This document shows, one piece after another, positions 53,425 through 62,037 of a stretch of DNA of 64,000 nt. The translations under genes were made by a program, and so were the position numbers. Below the pieces are notes generated by a model. That model was given only the letters and a program-made list of their open reading frames with translations. It was not told the origin of the DNA and ran no database searches. Each line of letters starts with the position of its first letter. Positions within the stretch are counted from its first letter, which is position 1. Source of the stretch: Ga0077560 sp046330395 (lineage in GTDB: Bacteria; Actinomycetota; Thermoleophilia; Miltoncostaeales; Miltoncostaeaceae); the NCBI GenBank assembly GCA_046330395.1, contig JAXLSS010000011.1:40702-104701 (forward strand). Reading direction: 5' to 3'.

Positions 53425-54110
53425 GGCCCACTGCGCTGGGGCAGGTGCGCGCCCTGGTGCGCAAGGACGTGCTGCTGGAGCTGCGCACCCGCGAGACCGG
53501 CGTGGCGATGGTGCTGTTCGCGCTGGTGGCCATGGTGCTGTTCCAGTTCACCATCGGCACGCGCACCGAGGACCCCACGCCCTTCGCCGGCGGCATCATC
53601 TGGGGCACCGTGGCGCTGACGGCCGTGCTGGGGGTGGGCCGCACCTGGGTGCCGGAACGCGAACAGCGCGTGCTGGACGGCCTGCTGGCCGCGCCCGTGC
53701 CGCGGCTGGCGTTCCTGGCGGCCCGGGTGGTGACGCTGGTGGTGTCCCTGCTGGCCGTGCAGGTGCTGGTGGTGCCGCTGGCCGTGGTGTTCTTCGTGCG
53801 CGACACGGCGTTGACCGGGGTGCTCCTGACCGGGCTGGTGTGCCTGGTGGCCGACGTGGCCATCGCCCTGGTGGGTGCCTTCCTCGCGTCGATGAGCGTG
53901 TTCACCCGTGCCCGGGAGCTGCTGTTGCCGGTGCTGATGCTGCCCTCGCTGCTGCCCGTGGTGATCGCCGCGGCGGGCGCCACGCACGCGGTGCTGGGGC
54001 CCCATGCCAACCGTGGCGAGTACCGCGGCTACATCCTGTTCCTCCTGGTGTATGGGGTAGTCTTCGCACTCGTTGCCTACGCCACCTTCGACCATGTCCT
54101 GGACGACTGA
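53421..54110 (+). CDS. ccmB: Haem exporter membrane protein CcmB
   Basis: A 229-residue membrane protein with six predicted helices (VAMVLFALVAMVLFQF, IIWGTVALTAVLGVGR, VVTLVVSLLAVQVLVVPL and so on). FTIGTRTEDPTPFAGGIIW and ERREQR-like PEREQRVLDGLLAAPVPR match the CcmB family block between helices. GTG at 53421 overlaps ccmA by four bases; the 3' end overlaps ccmC by 17 bp. Confidence 0.93.
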   Translation: MRPTALGQVRALVRKDVLLELRTRETGVAMVLFALVAMVLFQFTIGTRTEDPTPFAGGIIWGTVALTAVLGVGRTWVPEREQRVLDGLLAAPVPRLAFLAARVVTLVVSLLAVQVLVVPLAVVFFVRDTALTGVLLTGLVCLVADVAIALVGAFLASMSVFTRARELLLPVLMLPSLLPVVIAAAGATHAVLGPHANRGEYRGYILFLLVYGVVFALVAYATFDHVLDD

Positions 54111-54813
54111 CCGGGCCCGCATGCGCCTGATCGTGCTGGGCGTCGCCACGGCCGCGCTCACCGCCGCCGCCATCCTCGGATCGTTCCTGGTGGCGCCGGA
54201 GGACAGCGATCAGGGGCTCAAACAGCGCATCTTCTACTTCCACGTGCCCATCGCGCTGGTGTCGCTGCTGGCCTTCGGCGTGGCGTGCGTGGCGGGCATC
54301 CTGGGTCTGCGTGCACGCGAGCACCACCGCCGCGTGGGCTGGGACGACGTGCAGGTGGCCTCGGTCACCATCGGCATGGTGTTCTCGGTGCTCACCATCA
54401 TCACCGGGTCCATCTGGGCGAAGGCCTCATGGGGCACCTGGTGGGTGTGGGACGACCCGCGCCTGGTGACCTACCTGGTGTTGGTGCTGCTGTACGCCGC
54501 CTACTTCGTGCTGCGCTCCTCCGCGGAGGGCGATCGCCAGATGCGCTACGGCGCGGTGTACGCCATCTTCGCGTTCGCCGCCGTGCCCCTGTCGTTCTGG
54601 TCGGTGCGGGTGGCCAAGTCCGCGGTGCACCCGGTGGTGATCACGCGCAACGGGGCCGCCATGCCCCACAGCATGCTGTGGTGGTTCCTGGTGAGCCTGG
54701 CCGCCATGACCGGGGTGTTCGCCACGGTGCTGCAGCTGCAGCTCATCCAGCGTCGCGCGGAGCGCACCATGTCGGATCTGAAGATGCGCCTCGAGCGGCT
54801 GGTGTCGGCGTGA
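54094..54813 (+). CDS. ccmC: Haem handling protein CcmC
   Basis: A 239-residue membrane protein with six helices carrying the WWD haem-handling motif WGTWWVWDDPRLV (about residue 110) and flanking His in FYFHVPIALVS and SAVHPVVITRNG that bind haem. It loads haem onto CcmE. ATG at 54094, inside the ccmB end. The GTG of ccmD overlaps its stop. Neither ccmE nor ccmF/H appears in this window. Confidence 0.95.
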   Translation: MSWTTDRARMRLIVLGVATAALTAAAILGSFLVAPEDSDQGLKQRIFYFHVPIALVSLLAFGVACVAGILGLRAREHHRRVGWDDVQVASVTIGMVFSVLTIITGSIWAKASWGTWWVWDDPRLVTYLVLVLLYAAYFVLRSSAEGDRQMRYGAVYAIFAFAAVPLSFWSVRVAKSAVHPVVITRNGAAMPHSMLWWFLVSLAAMTGVFATVLQLQLIQRRAERTMSDLKMRLERLVSA

Positions 54814-54974
54814 GCCACGATGCGCAGTTCGTGGTGGCCGCCTACGCGGTGATCTGGGTGGCGCTGCTGCTGTACATCGTGATGCTGGGCGCGCGCACCG
54901 CGCGACTCGGCCGGGACGCCGAGTTGATGGCCCGCCTGGTGCGTGAGCACGAGGGTCCCGACGACGTGGAGTGA
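54810..54974 (+). CDS. ccmD: CcmD-like small membrane protein
   Basis: A 54-residue protein with one helix (FVVAAYAVIWVALLLYIVML) and a charged cytoplasmic tail (LVREHEGPDDVE). Size, the AAY.V.W pattern and position after ccmC fit CcmD, which helps release haem-CcmE from CcmABC. GTG at 54810, GTGA overlap with ccmC. Confidence 0.85.
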   Translation: MSHDAQFVVAAYAVIWVALLLYIVMLGARTARLGRDAELMARLVREHEGPDDVE

Positions 54975-55079
54975 CCGAACGTCCCTGGCCCGGGGCTGTA
55001 CGGCCCTGGCGGGGTGTGGTGAACGGGTCTACCCTCCCAGGACCTGTGGTGAGGCACGGGCGATCACGGGTACGGGCTC

Positions 55080-55724
55080 TTGACCGCGAGCTATCCCCTC
55101 TTCCTGGATGTCCGGGGCCGCACCTGTTGTGTGGTGGGCGGGGGCCGGATCGCGACCGGACGCGTCCAGGGCCTTCTCCAGCATGGTGCGGTTGTGCGGC
55201 TCGTCGCTCCGGCCGCGACGCAGGAACTCGAAGAAATGGTCACCTCCCAGCAGATCTCCGACCACCGGCGCCGCCCCTATCAGGCCGCTGACCTCCAGGG
55301 CTGCATGCTGGCCGTCGCGGCCACGGACGACCCCGCGGTGAACGCCCGGGTGGCCGCCGACGCCCGCGCGGCCGGGGTGCTGTGCAACGTGGTGGACCGG
55401 CCGGATCTGGGCGACGTGACCGTGCCGGCACTGGTGCGGCGCGGTGGGCTGTCGGTGGCGGTCACCACGCACGGCACCGCCCCGGCGGTGGCCGCCGACG
55501 CGCGCCGCCGCATCGAGGGCATGTTCGGACCCGAGTGGGGCGTGCTGCTGGAACTCCTGTCGCAGCGCCGGGAGCGGCTCAAGGCCGCCATCCCCGATCC
55601 CGCCCGCCGTGCGGCGGCGGTGCGCGCGGTGGTGAACGACGATCTCCTGGCGCTCATCTCCGGGGGGCATACGGCCGATGCGGCGGCACGACTTGATCAG
55701 CTGGCAAGCGAGGGTGGCGCCTGA
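55080..55724 (+). CDS. Precorrin-2 dehydrogenase (SirC/CysG N-terminal-like)
   Basis: A 214-residue NAD-dependent enzyme: SYPLFLDVRGRTCCVVGGGRIATGR is the Rossmann motif of the CysG/Met8/SirC family, with AATDDPAVNARVAADARAAG and LGDVTVPALVRRGGLSVAVTTHG as the active-site block. It oxidises precorrin-2 to sirohydrochlorin, for sirohaem or the alternative haem route. TTG start at 55080; its TGA overlaps the hemA ATG (TGATG). It opens the hem group 105 bp after ccmD. Confidence 0.92.
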   Translation: MTASYPLFLDVRGRTCCVVGGGRIATGRVQGLLQHGAVVRLVAPAATQELEEMVTSQQISDHRRRPYQAADLQGCMLAVAATDDPAVNARVAADARAAGVLCNVVDRPDLGDVTVPALVRRGGLSVAVTTHGTAPAVAADARRRIEGMFGPEWGVLLELLSQRRERLKAAIPDPARRAAAVRAVVNDDLLALISGGHTADAAARLDQLASEGGA

Positions 55725-57067
55725 TGCACGTCGTGGTGGTGGGACTGTCACACCGCACCGCGCCGGTGGAGCTGCGCGAGAAGGCGGCGCTGCCCGACCG
55801 GGTGGCGCGGGCCATGGTGCGTGAACTGGTGGGCCACGGGGCCGTGGCGGAGGCCGTGGCGCTGTCCACCTGCAACCGCACCGAGGTGTACGCCTCCACG
55901 CCCGACCCCACCGAGGCCGAGCGGGTCATCGTGGACACGCTGATGGCCCACACCCGGATCTCGAAGTCCGAGCTGGACTGCGTGCGGTACCAGGAGCGCG
56001 ACGAGCGGGCCGCCACCCAGCTGTTCCGGGTGACCTCCAGCCTCGACTCCATGGTGCTGGGCGAGAGCGAGATCCAGGGCCAGGTGCGCACCGCGTGGGA
56101 GCGCGCCATGGAGGAGGAGGCCACCGGGCCGGTGCTCAACCAGCTGTTCCGGCAGGCCGTGGAGGTGGGCAAGCGGGTGCGCACCGAGACCAGCATCAGC
56201 CGGGGGCCGTCCTCGGTGCCCGCCGTGGCCGTCAGCATCGCCTCCCAGGCCTTCACCGACCTCGACCGCCGCCGCGTGCTGGTGATCGGCGCCGGCCAGA
56301 TGGCCGAGGCCGTGCTCACCAGCCTGGTGGAGCACGGCGTGGGCGAGGTGCGCGTGGTGAACCGCACCGTCAGCACCGCCCGGCGGCTGGCCTCGCGCGT
56401 GGGTGGCGTGGGCGTGGGGTTCGACCACCTCAACCAGGAACTGGAGGCGGCCGACATCGTGATCTCATCCACCGACGCCCCCCACATCATCCTCGACCGC
56501 CACGCCGTGCAGACGGCCCTGGGCGGCCAGCACGGCCGGCGCATGCTGATCGTGGACATCTCGGTGCCCCGCGACGTGGCGGCCGACGTCACCACCGTCG
56601 ACGGCGTGGAGCTGCGCGACATCGACGACCTCGAGCGCGTGGTGGAGGAGAACCTCAACGGCCGCCGCCAGGAGGCCATGCTGGGCGACCGCATCGTTGC
56701 CGACGCGGTCACCGGCTTCGGCGACTGGCGCCTGGCGCTGGCGGCCACGCCCTCCATCCGGGCACTGCGCGACTGGGCCGAGGAGGTGCGCCGCGACGAG
56801 ATGGACCGGGTGCTGGGTGCCGCCGAGGCGCTGTCCCCCGAGGAGCGGGAGCGCATGGAGGCCTTCAGCCGCTCGCTGGTGAACAAGCTGCTGCACGAAC
56901 CCACCGTGCGGGCGCGTCGCTCGGCCGGCCAGGCCGACGGCATGCGCCACCTGGAGAGCCTGCGGCATCTGTTCGGCCTGGAGGCCGCCGCCGCGCCGCC
57001 CCAGGGCGAGACGGTCGCGGCCGGGCGCGGGATGAACGGCGTGAACGGAGTCCAGCCGTCGAGCTGA
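55724..57067 (+). CDS. hemA: Glutamyl-tRNA reductase
   Basis: A 447-residue enzyme that reduces glutamyl-tRNA to glutamate-1-semialdehyde, the first step of C5-route tetrapyrrole synthesis. Catalytic Cys50 is in ALSTCNRTEVY, the substrate block is GESEIQGQVRTAWE, and the NADPH motif is VLVIGAGQMAEAVL. The dimerisation domain fills the C-terminus, with an Ala-rich tail. ATG at 55724 (TGATG coupling). The hemC frame begins at its stop codon. Confidence 0.97.
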   Translation: MHVVVVGLSHRTAPVELREKAALPDRVARAMVRELVGHGAVAEAVALSTCNRTEVYASTPDPTEAERVIVDTLMAHTRISKSELDCVRYQERDERAATQLFRVTSSLDSMVLGESEIQGQVRTAWERAMEEEATGPVLNQLFRQAVEVGKRVRTETSISRGPSSVPAVAVSIASQAFTDLDRRRVLVIGAGQMAEAVLTSLVEHGVGEVRVVNRTVSTARRLASRVGGVGVGFDHLNQELEAADIVISSTDAPHIILDRHAVQTALGGQHGRRMLIVDISVPRDVAADVTTVDGVELRDIDDLERVVEENLNGRRQEAMLGDRIVADAVTGFGDWRLALAATPSIRALRDWAEEVRRDEMDRVLGAAEALSPEERERMEAFSRSLVNKLLHEPTVRARRSAGQADGMRHLESLRHLFGLEAAAAPPQGETVAAGRGMNGVNGVQPSS

Positions 57068-57936
57068 GGATCGCCACGCGGCGGTCACCGCTGGCCCTGG
57101 CCCAGGCACGGCAGGTGGGCGATGCGCTCACCGCGGCCGGGCACCGCGTGCGGCTGGTGGAGCTGGTCACCACCGGCGACCGCTGGAGCGCCACCGGATC
57201 CGAGGCGGCCCCCGATCGCGGCATGTTCGTGAAGGAGCTGGAGCAGGCGCTGCTGGCCGGCGAGGCCGACATCGCGGTGCACTCCGCGAAGGACATGCCC
57301 ACCCAGCTGCCGGACGGCCTCGACGTGCTGGCCGTGCCGCCGCGGGAGGACCCCCGCGACGTGCTGGTGGCCGCCGGCGCCCTGGAGTCCCTGGCGCAGG
57401 GGGCCACCGTGGGCACGGGCAGCCCGCGCCGCTCGGCCCAGCTGCTGACCGCCCGCCCGGACCTGCGGGTGGTGCCCATCCGCGGCAACGTCGACACCCG
57501 GCTGCGGCGCCGCGACGAGGGCGACGTGCACGCGGTGGTGCTGGCCATGGCCGGCCTGTCGCGGCTGGGACGCCACCGTGTGGACCTCACCCCGCTGCAC
57601 CCAGACGTCTGCACCCCGGCCGCCGGTCAGGGCCTGCTGGCCCTGGAGGGGCGTGCCGGCGATGAGGCCGTGTCCCTGGCCGTGGCCGCGCTGGACGACC
57701 TCACCTCGCGCACCTGCCTGCAGGTGGAGCGCGCCGTGCTGGCGGGTCTGGGTGGTGGCTGCCTGTCGCCGGTGGGGGTGCTGTGCACGCCCGACGCGGA
57801 CGGGTTGCGCGTGACGGCGTTCGCCGCCGCCGATGCCGACGGGACCGACGCCCGCCGCGTCACCGTGCACGACGCCATCGCCGGCCCCGAGGCGCTGGCC
57901 GGCCGGGTGGTGCAGGCCCTGATGGGGGCCCGCTGA
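57064..57936 (+). CDS. hemC: Hydroxymethylbilane synthase, with apparent CTG start
   Basis: A 290-residue enzyme that links four porphobilinogens. Family blocks RIATRRSPLALAQARQV, SAKDMPTQLPDGL, VGTGSPRRSAQLL (substrate Arg), RGNVDTRLRR and LGGGCLSPVG (dipyrromethane Cys) are all present. No ATG, GTG or TTG lies near the start in frame. The CTG at 57064 gives the usual beginning (M)RIATRRSP and forms a CTGA overlap with the hemA stop, like the ATGA/GTGA joins elsewhere. Either translation starts at CTG or the start region has an undetected error. Confidence 0.95.
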   Translation: MRIATRRSPLALAQARQVGDALTAAGHRVRLVELVTTGDRWSATGSEAAPDRGMFVKELEQALLAGEADIAVHSAKDMPTQLPDGLDVLAVPPREDPRDVLVAAGALESLAQGATVGTGSPRRSAQLLTARPDLRVVPIRGNVDTRLRRRDEGDVHAVVLAMAGLSRLGRHRVDLTPLHPDVCTPAAGQGLLALEGRAGDEAVSLAVAALDDLTSRTCLQVERAVLAGLGGGCLSPVGVLCTPDADGLRVTAFAAADADGTDARRVTVHDAIAGPEALAGRVVQALMGAR

Positions 57937-59444
57937 GCACCGCGCCCGGATCGGGGCGGGTGGCCCTGGTGGGCGCCGGCCCGGGCGACCCTGGCCTCCT
58001 GACGGTGCGGGGGCGCGAGCTGCTGCAGCGGGCGGACGCCGTGGTGTTCGACCGGCTGGGCACCGCGCAGCACATGCACCTGGTGCGCCCGGATGCCCGC
58101 CTCATCGATGCCGGCAAGGCGCCGGGACGCCAGGCGCTCACGCAGGACCAGACCAACCGCACGCTGGTGGACCTGGCCCGCGAGGGCCTCCTGGTGGTGC
58201 GCCTCAAGGGCGGCGACCCCTTCGTGTTCGGCCGCGGCGGCGAGGAGGCGCTGGCGCTGCGCGCCGAGGGCATCCCCGTGGAGGTGGTGCCCGGCATCAG
58301 CAGCGCGGTGGGCGCGCCCGCGGCGGCCGGCATCCCGGTGACCCACCGCGCCGTGGCCACCTCGTTCACGGTGGTGACCGGTCACGAGGACCCCAGCAAG
58401 CCGGGGGAGCAGACCGACTGGGACGCGCTGGGCCGGGTGCCCGGCACGCTGGTGGTGCTGATGGGCGTGGGGCGCCTGCCCGGCATCGTGGCGGCCCTGC
58501 GCGCCGCCGGGCGCCCCGGTGATCAGCCGGCGGCCGCCATCCAGTGGGGCACCACGCCCCGCCAGCGGGTGGTGCGCGCCACCCTGGCCACCCTGCCGGA
58601 GGCCATCGTGCGCGAGGGGCTGGGGAACCCGGCGGTGATGGTGTTCGGCGACGTGGCGGGCCTGGAGGGCATCGCCGATCCCGACGCGCGCCCGCTGTCG
58701 GGACGGCGCGTGGTGGTGACCCGCGCGCGTGCGCAGGCCAGCGACCTCACCGGCCTCCTGGCGGCGCTGGGCGCCGAGGTGGTGGAGCTGCCGGTCATCC
58801 GCATCGTGCCCATCGACGACTCGGCGGACATCCGGGCCATGGTGGACGCCATCGGGGGCTACCGGGTGCTGGTGTGCACCAGCGTCAACGGCGTGGACCA
58901 GCTGTTCGCACGGCTGGGTGAGCGCGGCCTGGACGCGCGCGCCATCGCCCGCGAGGCGCTGGTGGTGGCCATCGGCCCGGCCACGGCCGACCGGCTGCGC
59001 GCACACGGCGTGATCCCCGGCCTGGTGCCCGAGCGGTTCGTGGCGGAGGGCATCCTGGAGGCCCTTCAGGACCGCGACCTGCACGATGTGCCGGTGCTGG
59101 TGGCCCGCGCCCGCGAGGCGCGCGTGGAGCTGGTGGACGGCCTGCGCGCCATGGGCGCCCGCGTGGACGAGGTGGCGCTGTACGACACCCTCACCGAATC
59201 ACCGGGTGAGGAGGCCATCGCGGCGGCCCGCGACGCCGACTACGTCACCTTCACCGCGTCGTCCACCGTGCGGCGCTACCTGGACGTGATGGGCGCGGCG
59301 CCCGAACGGGCCCGGGCCGTGTCCATCGGGCCCATCACCTCCGCCACCGCGCGTGAGCTGGGCGTGGAGGTGCAGGTGGAGGCGGGGGAGCACACCATCC
59401 CGGGTGTGGTGGCCGCCCTGGTGGCCGACAGCGCCCACCGCTGA
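57933..59444 (+). CDS. cobA-hemD: Uroporphyrinogen-III C-methyltransferase / uroporphyrinogen-III synthase fusion
   Basis: A protein of about 503 residues. The N-terminal half is SUMT (CobA): VALVGAGPGDPGLLTVRG, GGDPFVFGRGGEEAL and VVPGISSAVGAPA bind SAM and make precorrin-2. From about residue 250 is HemD: RRVVVTRARAQASDL, VLVCTSVNGVDQLF and DYVTFTASSTVRRYLD, which closes the uroporphyrinogen III ring. The frame opens with a CTG at 57933 that overlaps the hemC stop (CTGA); GTG at 57960 is the nearest usual start. With the precorrin-2 dehydrogenase it gives a sirohaem route from the shared intermediate. A hairpin follows. Confidence 0.95.
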   Translation: MSTAPGSGRVALVGAGPGDPGLLTVRGRELLQRADAVVFDRLGTAQHMHLVRPDARLIDAGKAPGRQALTQDQTNRTLVDLAREGLLVVRLKGGDPFVFGRGGEEALALRAEGIPVEVVPGISSAVGAPAAAGIPVTHRAVATSFTVVTGHEDPSKPGEQTDWDALGRVPGTLVVLMGVGRLPGIVAALRAAGRPGDQPAAAIQWGTTPRQRVVRATLATLPEAIVREGLGNPAVMVFGDVAGLEGIADPDARPLSGRRVVVTRARAQASDLTGLLAALGAEVVELPVIRIVPIDDSADIRAMVDAIGGYRVLVCTSVNGVDQLFARLGERGLDARAIAREALVVAIGPATADRLRAHGVIPGLVPERFVAEGILEALQDRDLHDVPVLVARAREARVELVDGLRAMGARVDEVALYDTLTESPGEEAIAAARDADYVTFTASSTVRRYLDVMGAAPERARAVSIGPITSATARELGVEVQVEAGEHTIPGVVAALVADSAHR

Positions 59445-59445
59445 T

Positions 59446-59470
59446 CCCGCCGGGCGCGAGGCCCGGCGGG
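59446..59470. terminator. Hairpin between convergent hem operon and dctP gene
   Basis: Perfect 10-bp stem CCCGCCGGGC / GCCCGGCGGG, 5-nt loop GCGAG, starting 2 bp after the cobA-hemD stop and 21 bp before the stop of the convergent binding-protein gene. Usable from both strands. Confidence 0.7.
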
Positions 59471-59490
59471 AACGCGGGGTGCGGCGTGGA

Positions 59491-60612
59491 TCAGCCGGGA
59501 GGCGCGCAGGCCCCGGTCTTCTTGGTCGGGAACGGCGGCGGAACCGCGCCCGCCGGCATCCCGGCCTTGATGGCCTGGATCTGCTTGATGAACTTGCCGG
59601 TGGTGGCGTCCTTGGAGAGCGCCGTCACGGCGGCGTTCGCCTCCTTGCCCAGCGCCAGCTTGTCCGCCGGTGAGGCGTAGACGAACACGGAGCCGCAGTT
59701 GACCAGCTGCTGCGGCAGGGTGCTCTTGGCGGAGACGATGTCCAGGGACTTCTGGGCCACCTTCGCCGCCGCGTCCGTGAGGATCTTCTGGTCGGCCGCC
59801 GACAGCGAGGCCAGCTTGGCCTTGTTGATGATGAGGGCGGTGGGGAACGGCCAGAAGTTGACGTTGCCGGTGATGTACTTGGCGACCTCGTAGTACTTGT
59901 TGGCGTAGATCAGGCCCAGGTTGGCCTCGATGGCGTCAACGGTGTGGTTCTGCAGGGCCTGGTACACCTCGGGCAGCGGCAGCGGGTCGGCCTCGGCGCC
60001 CAGCGCCAGCATGCCGGCCGCCTGCACCTTGGACTGCGCGGTGCGGATCTTGAGGCCCTTGAACGAGGCCGCGGTGGTGAGCTTCTTGGTGGCCCCCACG
60101 GGCTTGCGCAGGCCGCCCTCGTGGATGGCCAGCACCTGGATGTCACCCGCCTTGGCGGTGGCGTCCTTGACCATGGCCGTGCCCACCGAGCCCTCGATGA
60201 CCTTCGCCTCGAGGGGGTAGTTGTTGATGAGGAACGGGGCCTGCAGCGCCTGGAAGCTGTTGATCCCCGCCGAGTCCCAGATGGCCGTGCTGACGGTGCC
60301 CATGTCCTCGGTGCCGTTCCGCACGTCGGACAGCAGCTGACCCTCGGCCTGCGGGTAGCTGGGCTGCCCCACGATCTTGATGTGGCCGTTCGACGCCGTC
60401 GCCACCTCCTGAGCGAAGAAGTCCACGGCCTGGCCGTACGGGTGCGTCTCGGTGGTGACGTACCCCAGCTTCAGCGTGATGGTGCCGCCGCCCCCGGAGG
60501 TGCTGCTGCCGGAACTGCTCTTGCTGCTGCTGCCGCAGCCGGCCGCCCCGGCGGCCAGGGCCACGGCCGACAGCACCGCCGCGGTGCGCAGCACCTTGGT
60601 TCCTGCTTCCAT
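59491..60612 (-). CDS. TRAP-type DctP-like solute-binding lipoprotein 1
   Basis: A 373-residue lipoprotein: lipobox AGAAGC, then a Ser/Gly linker, then a DctP-family binding fold with ITLKLGYVTTETHPYGQA, IKIVGQPSYPQAEGQLLSDVRNG, KGLKIRTAQSKVQAAGMLALG (the conserved Arg that clamps carboxylate ligands) and DAIEANLGLIYANKYYEVAKY. ATG at 60612. No DctQ or DctM membrane subunits are nearby. A close paralogue lies directly upstream. The ligand is unknown; a carboxylic acid would be usual. Confidence 0.88.
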   Translation of the reverse strand: MEAGTKVLRTAAVLSAVALAAGAAGCGSSSKSSSGSSTSGGGGTITLKLGYVTTETHPYGQAVDFFAQEVATASNGHIKIVGQPSYPQAEGQLLSDVRNGTEDMGTVSTAIWDSAGINSFQALQAPFLINNYPLEAKVIEGSVGTAMVKDATAKAGDIQVLAIHEGGLRKPVGATKKLTTAASFKGLKIRTAQSKVQAAGMLALGAEADPLPLPEVYQALQNHTVDAIEANLGLIYANKYYEVAKYITGNVNFWPFPTALIINKAKLASLSAADQKILTDAAAKVAQKSLDIVSAKSTLPQQLVNCGSVFVYASPADKLALGKEANAAVTALSKDATTGKFIKQIQAIKAGMPAGAVPPPFPTKKTGACAPPG

Positions 60613-60669
60613 GGGTTCCCCCTTGTGAGTGTGGTGCGTGATGCGGAAGTGACGCCACGTTCCCGCCCG

Positions 60670-60698
60670 GAGTCCGCCGGCGCCGGGCCGGCGGACTC
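60670..60698 (-). terminator. Hairpin between the two DctP-like genes
   Basis: Perfect 12-bp stem GAGTCCGCCGGC / GCCGGCGGACTC with a 5-nt loop, in the 108-bp gap between the two binding-protein genes. On the minus strand it follows the upstream gene, so it may end or attenuate its transcript and lower expression of the second. Confidence 0.6.
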
Positions 60699-60720
60699 AG
60701 AACGTGGGGTCTCGGTCGGT

Positions 60721-61812
60721 TTACGAGCCGCAGGATCCCGTGGCCGTGGTCGGCAGCGGGTCGGGAGTCGGGGCCTTGGTCTTGGCCTTCAGCTTCTGGA
60801 TCGCGGTGATGAACTTGGCGTTCGTCTTGTCGCGGGACAGAAGCGCGATGCCCTTGTCAGCGGCCTTCCCGAACTTCTTCAGGTCGGACGGCGATGCCTT
60901 GAGGAACTGCACGCCGCAGTTGACCAGCTTCTGCGGCAGCACCGACGGCGCGGACACGATGGACAGCGAGGTGTCGGCCAGCTGCGAGGCGGCGTCCGTG
61001 AGGACCTTCTGGTCGGCCGCCGACAGCGAGTTGAACTTGGCCTTGTTGATGGTGAGCGCTGTGGGGAAGGGCCACAGGTTGATGTTGGCCGTGACGTACT
61101 TGGCAACCTCGTAGTACTTGTTGGTGAAGATCAGGCCGAGGTTGGCCTCCATGGCGTCGAACGTGCCGTTCTGCAGGCCCTGGTACACCTCGGGCAGCGG
61201 AATGGCGTTGGGGTCGGCGCCCAGCGCCTTCATGCTGAGCTGCTGCACCCGGGACTGCGCCGTGCGGATCTTCAGGCCCTGGAAGGACTTGAAGGTGTTG
61301 ACCGGCTTGACGCCGAGGGGCTTGCGCAGGCCGCCCTCGTGGATGGCCAGCACCTTGACGTCGCCGGCCTTGGCGGATGCGGCGGCGATCATCTGCTTGC
61401 CGATCCTGCCGCGCAGCACCTTGCCCTCGAGGGTGTAGTTGGTGATGAGCATCGGCGCCTGCAGCGCCTGGAAGCTCTTGATGCCCGCCGAGTCCCAAAT
61501 GGCGGTGCTGATGGTGCCCATGTCCTCGGTGCCGGAGCGCACGTCGGAGAGCAGCTGGGTCTCCGCCTGCGGGTAGTTGGGCTGGCCGGTGATGACGATG
61601 CGCCCGCCCGACAGCTCCTTCACCTTCTGGATGTATGCGTTCACCGCGAGGCCGTACGGGTGCGCCGCGGTGGTGACGTATCCCAGCTTGAGCGTGACGG
61701 TGGCCTGCTGGGACGTCGCCGGCCCGGCACCGCTCGCGGCCGCAGAACCCAGCGCGACGGCCCCCGCCGCCAACAGCGCCGCCGTGGTCGCGGTCTTCGC
61801 ACGTGTGATCAC
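60721..61812 (-). CDS. TRAP-type DctP-like solute-binding protein 2
   Basis: A 363-residue exported paralogue of the neighbouring gene. Signal peptide AALLAAGAVALGSAAASGAG without a lipobox Cys, so probably secreted or cut by signal peptidase I. The fold is the same: VTLKLGYVTTAAHPYGLA, GTEDMGTISTAIWDSAG, LAIHEGGLRKPLG, GLKIRTAQSRVQQ and PFPTALTINKAKFNSLS. GTG at 61812 has a GGGGG site upstream. Long stretches match the first copy, so they arose by tandem duplication. Confidence 0.88.
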   Translation of the reverse strand: MITRAKTATTAALLAAGAVALGSAAASGAGPATSQQATVTLKLGYVTTAAHPYGLAVNAYIQKVKELSGGRIVITGQPNYPQAETQLLSDVRSGTEDMGTISTAIWDSAGIKSFQALQAPMLITNYTLEGKVLRGRIGKQMIAAASAKAGDVKVLAIHEGGLRKPLGVKPVNTFKSFQGLKIRTAQSRVQQLSMKALGADPNAIPLPEVYQGLQNGTFDAMEANLGLIFTNKYYEVAKYVTANINLWPFPTALTINKAKFNSLSAADQKVLTDAASQLADTSLSIVSAPSVLPQKLVNCGVQFLKASPSDLKKFGKAADKGIALLSRDKTNAKFITAIQKLKAKTKAPTPDPLPTTATGSCGS

Positions 61813-61983
61813 GCGAAATTCCCCCTGTGATGACGATGCAGGTGACACACGCCGCCGGGTTGACACCCGCCGGTTGCAACTATCTACACGAACTCCAGGC
61901 GCGCTGCTCGGAATTGCGCATTCGTCCCGCATCGTGGGATTCACCGCCTCGTTTCCGGGCTTTCGGGTGTGGATCTCACGGAT

Positions 61984-62015
61984 GCGCGCCGCACCTAGGG
62001 GGTGGTGCGGCGCGC
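61984..62015. terminator. Hairpin downstream of collagen-like gene
   Basis: Perfect 12-bp stem GCGCGCCGCACC / GGTGCGGCGCGC with 8-nt loop TAGGGGGT, 23 bp beyond the stop of the minus-strand collagen-like gene. Likely its terminator; the 225-bp spacer otherwise shows only the promoter side of the second DctP-like gene. Confidence 0.65.
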
Positions 62016-62037
62016 GTGACGGGTCGGCGAGGCGCCG

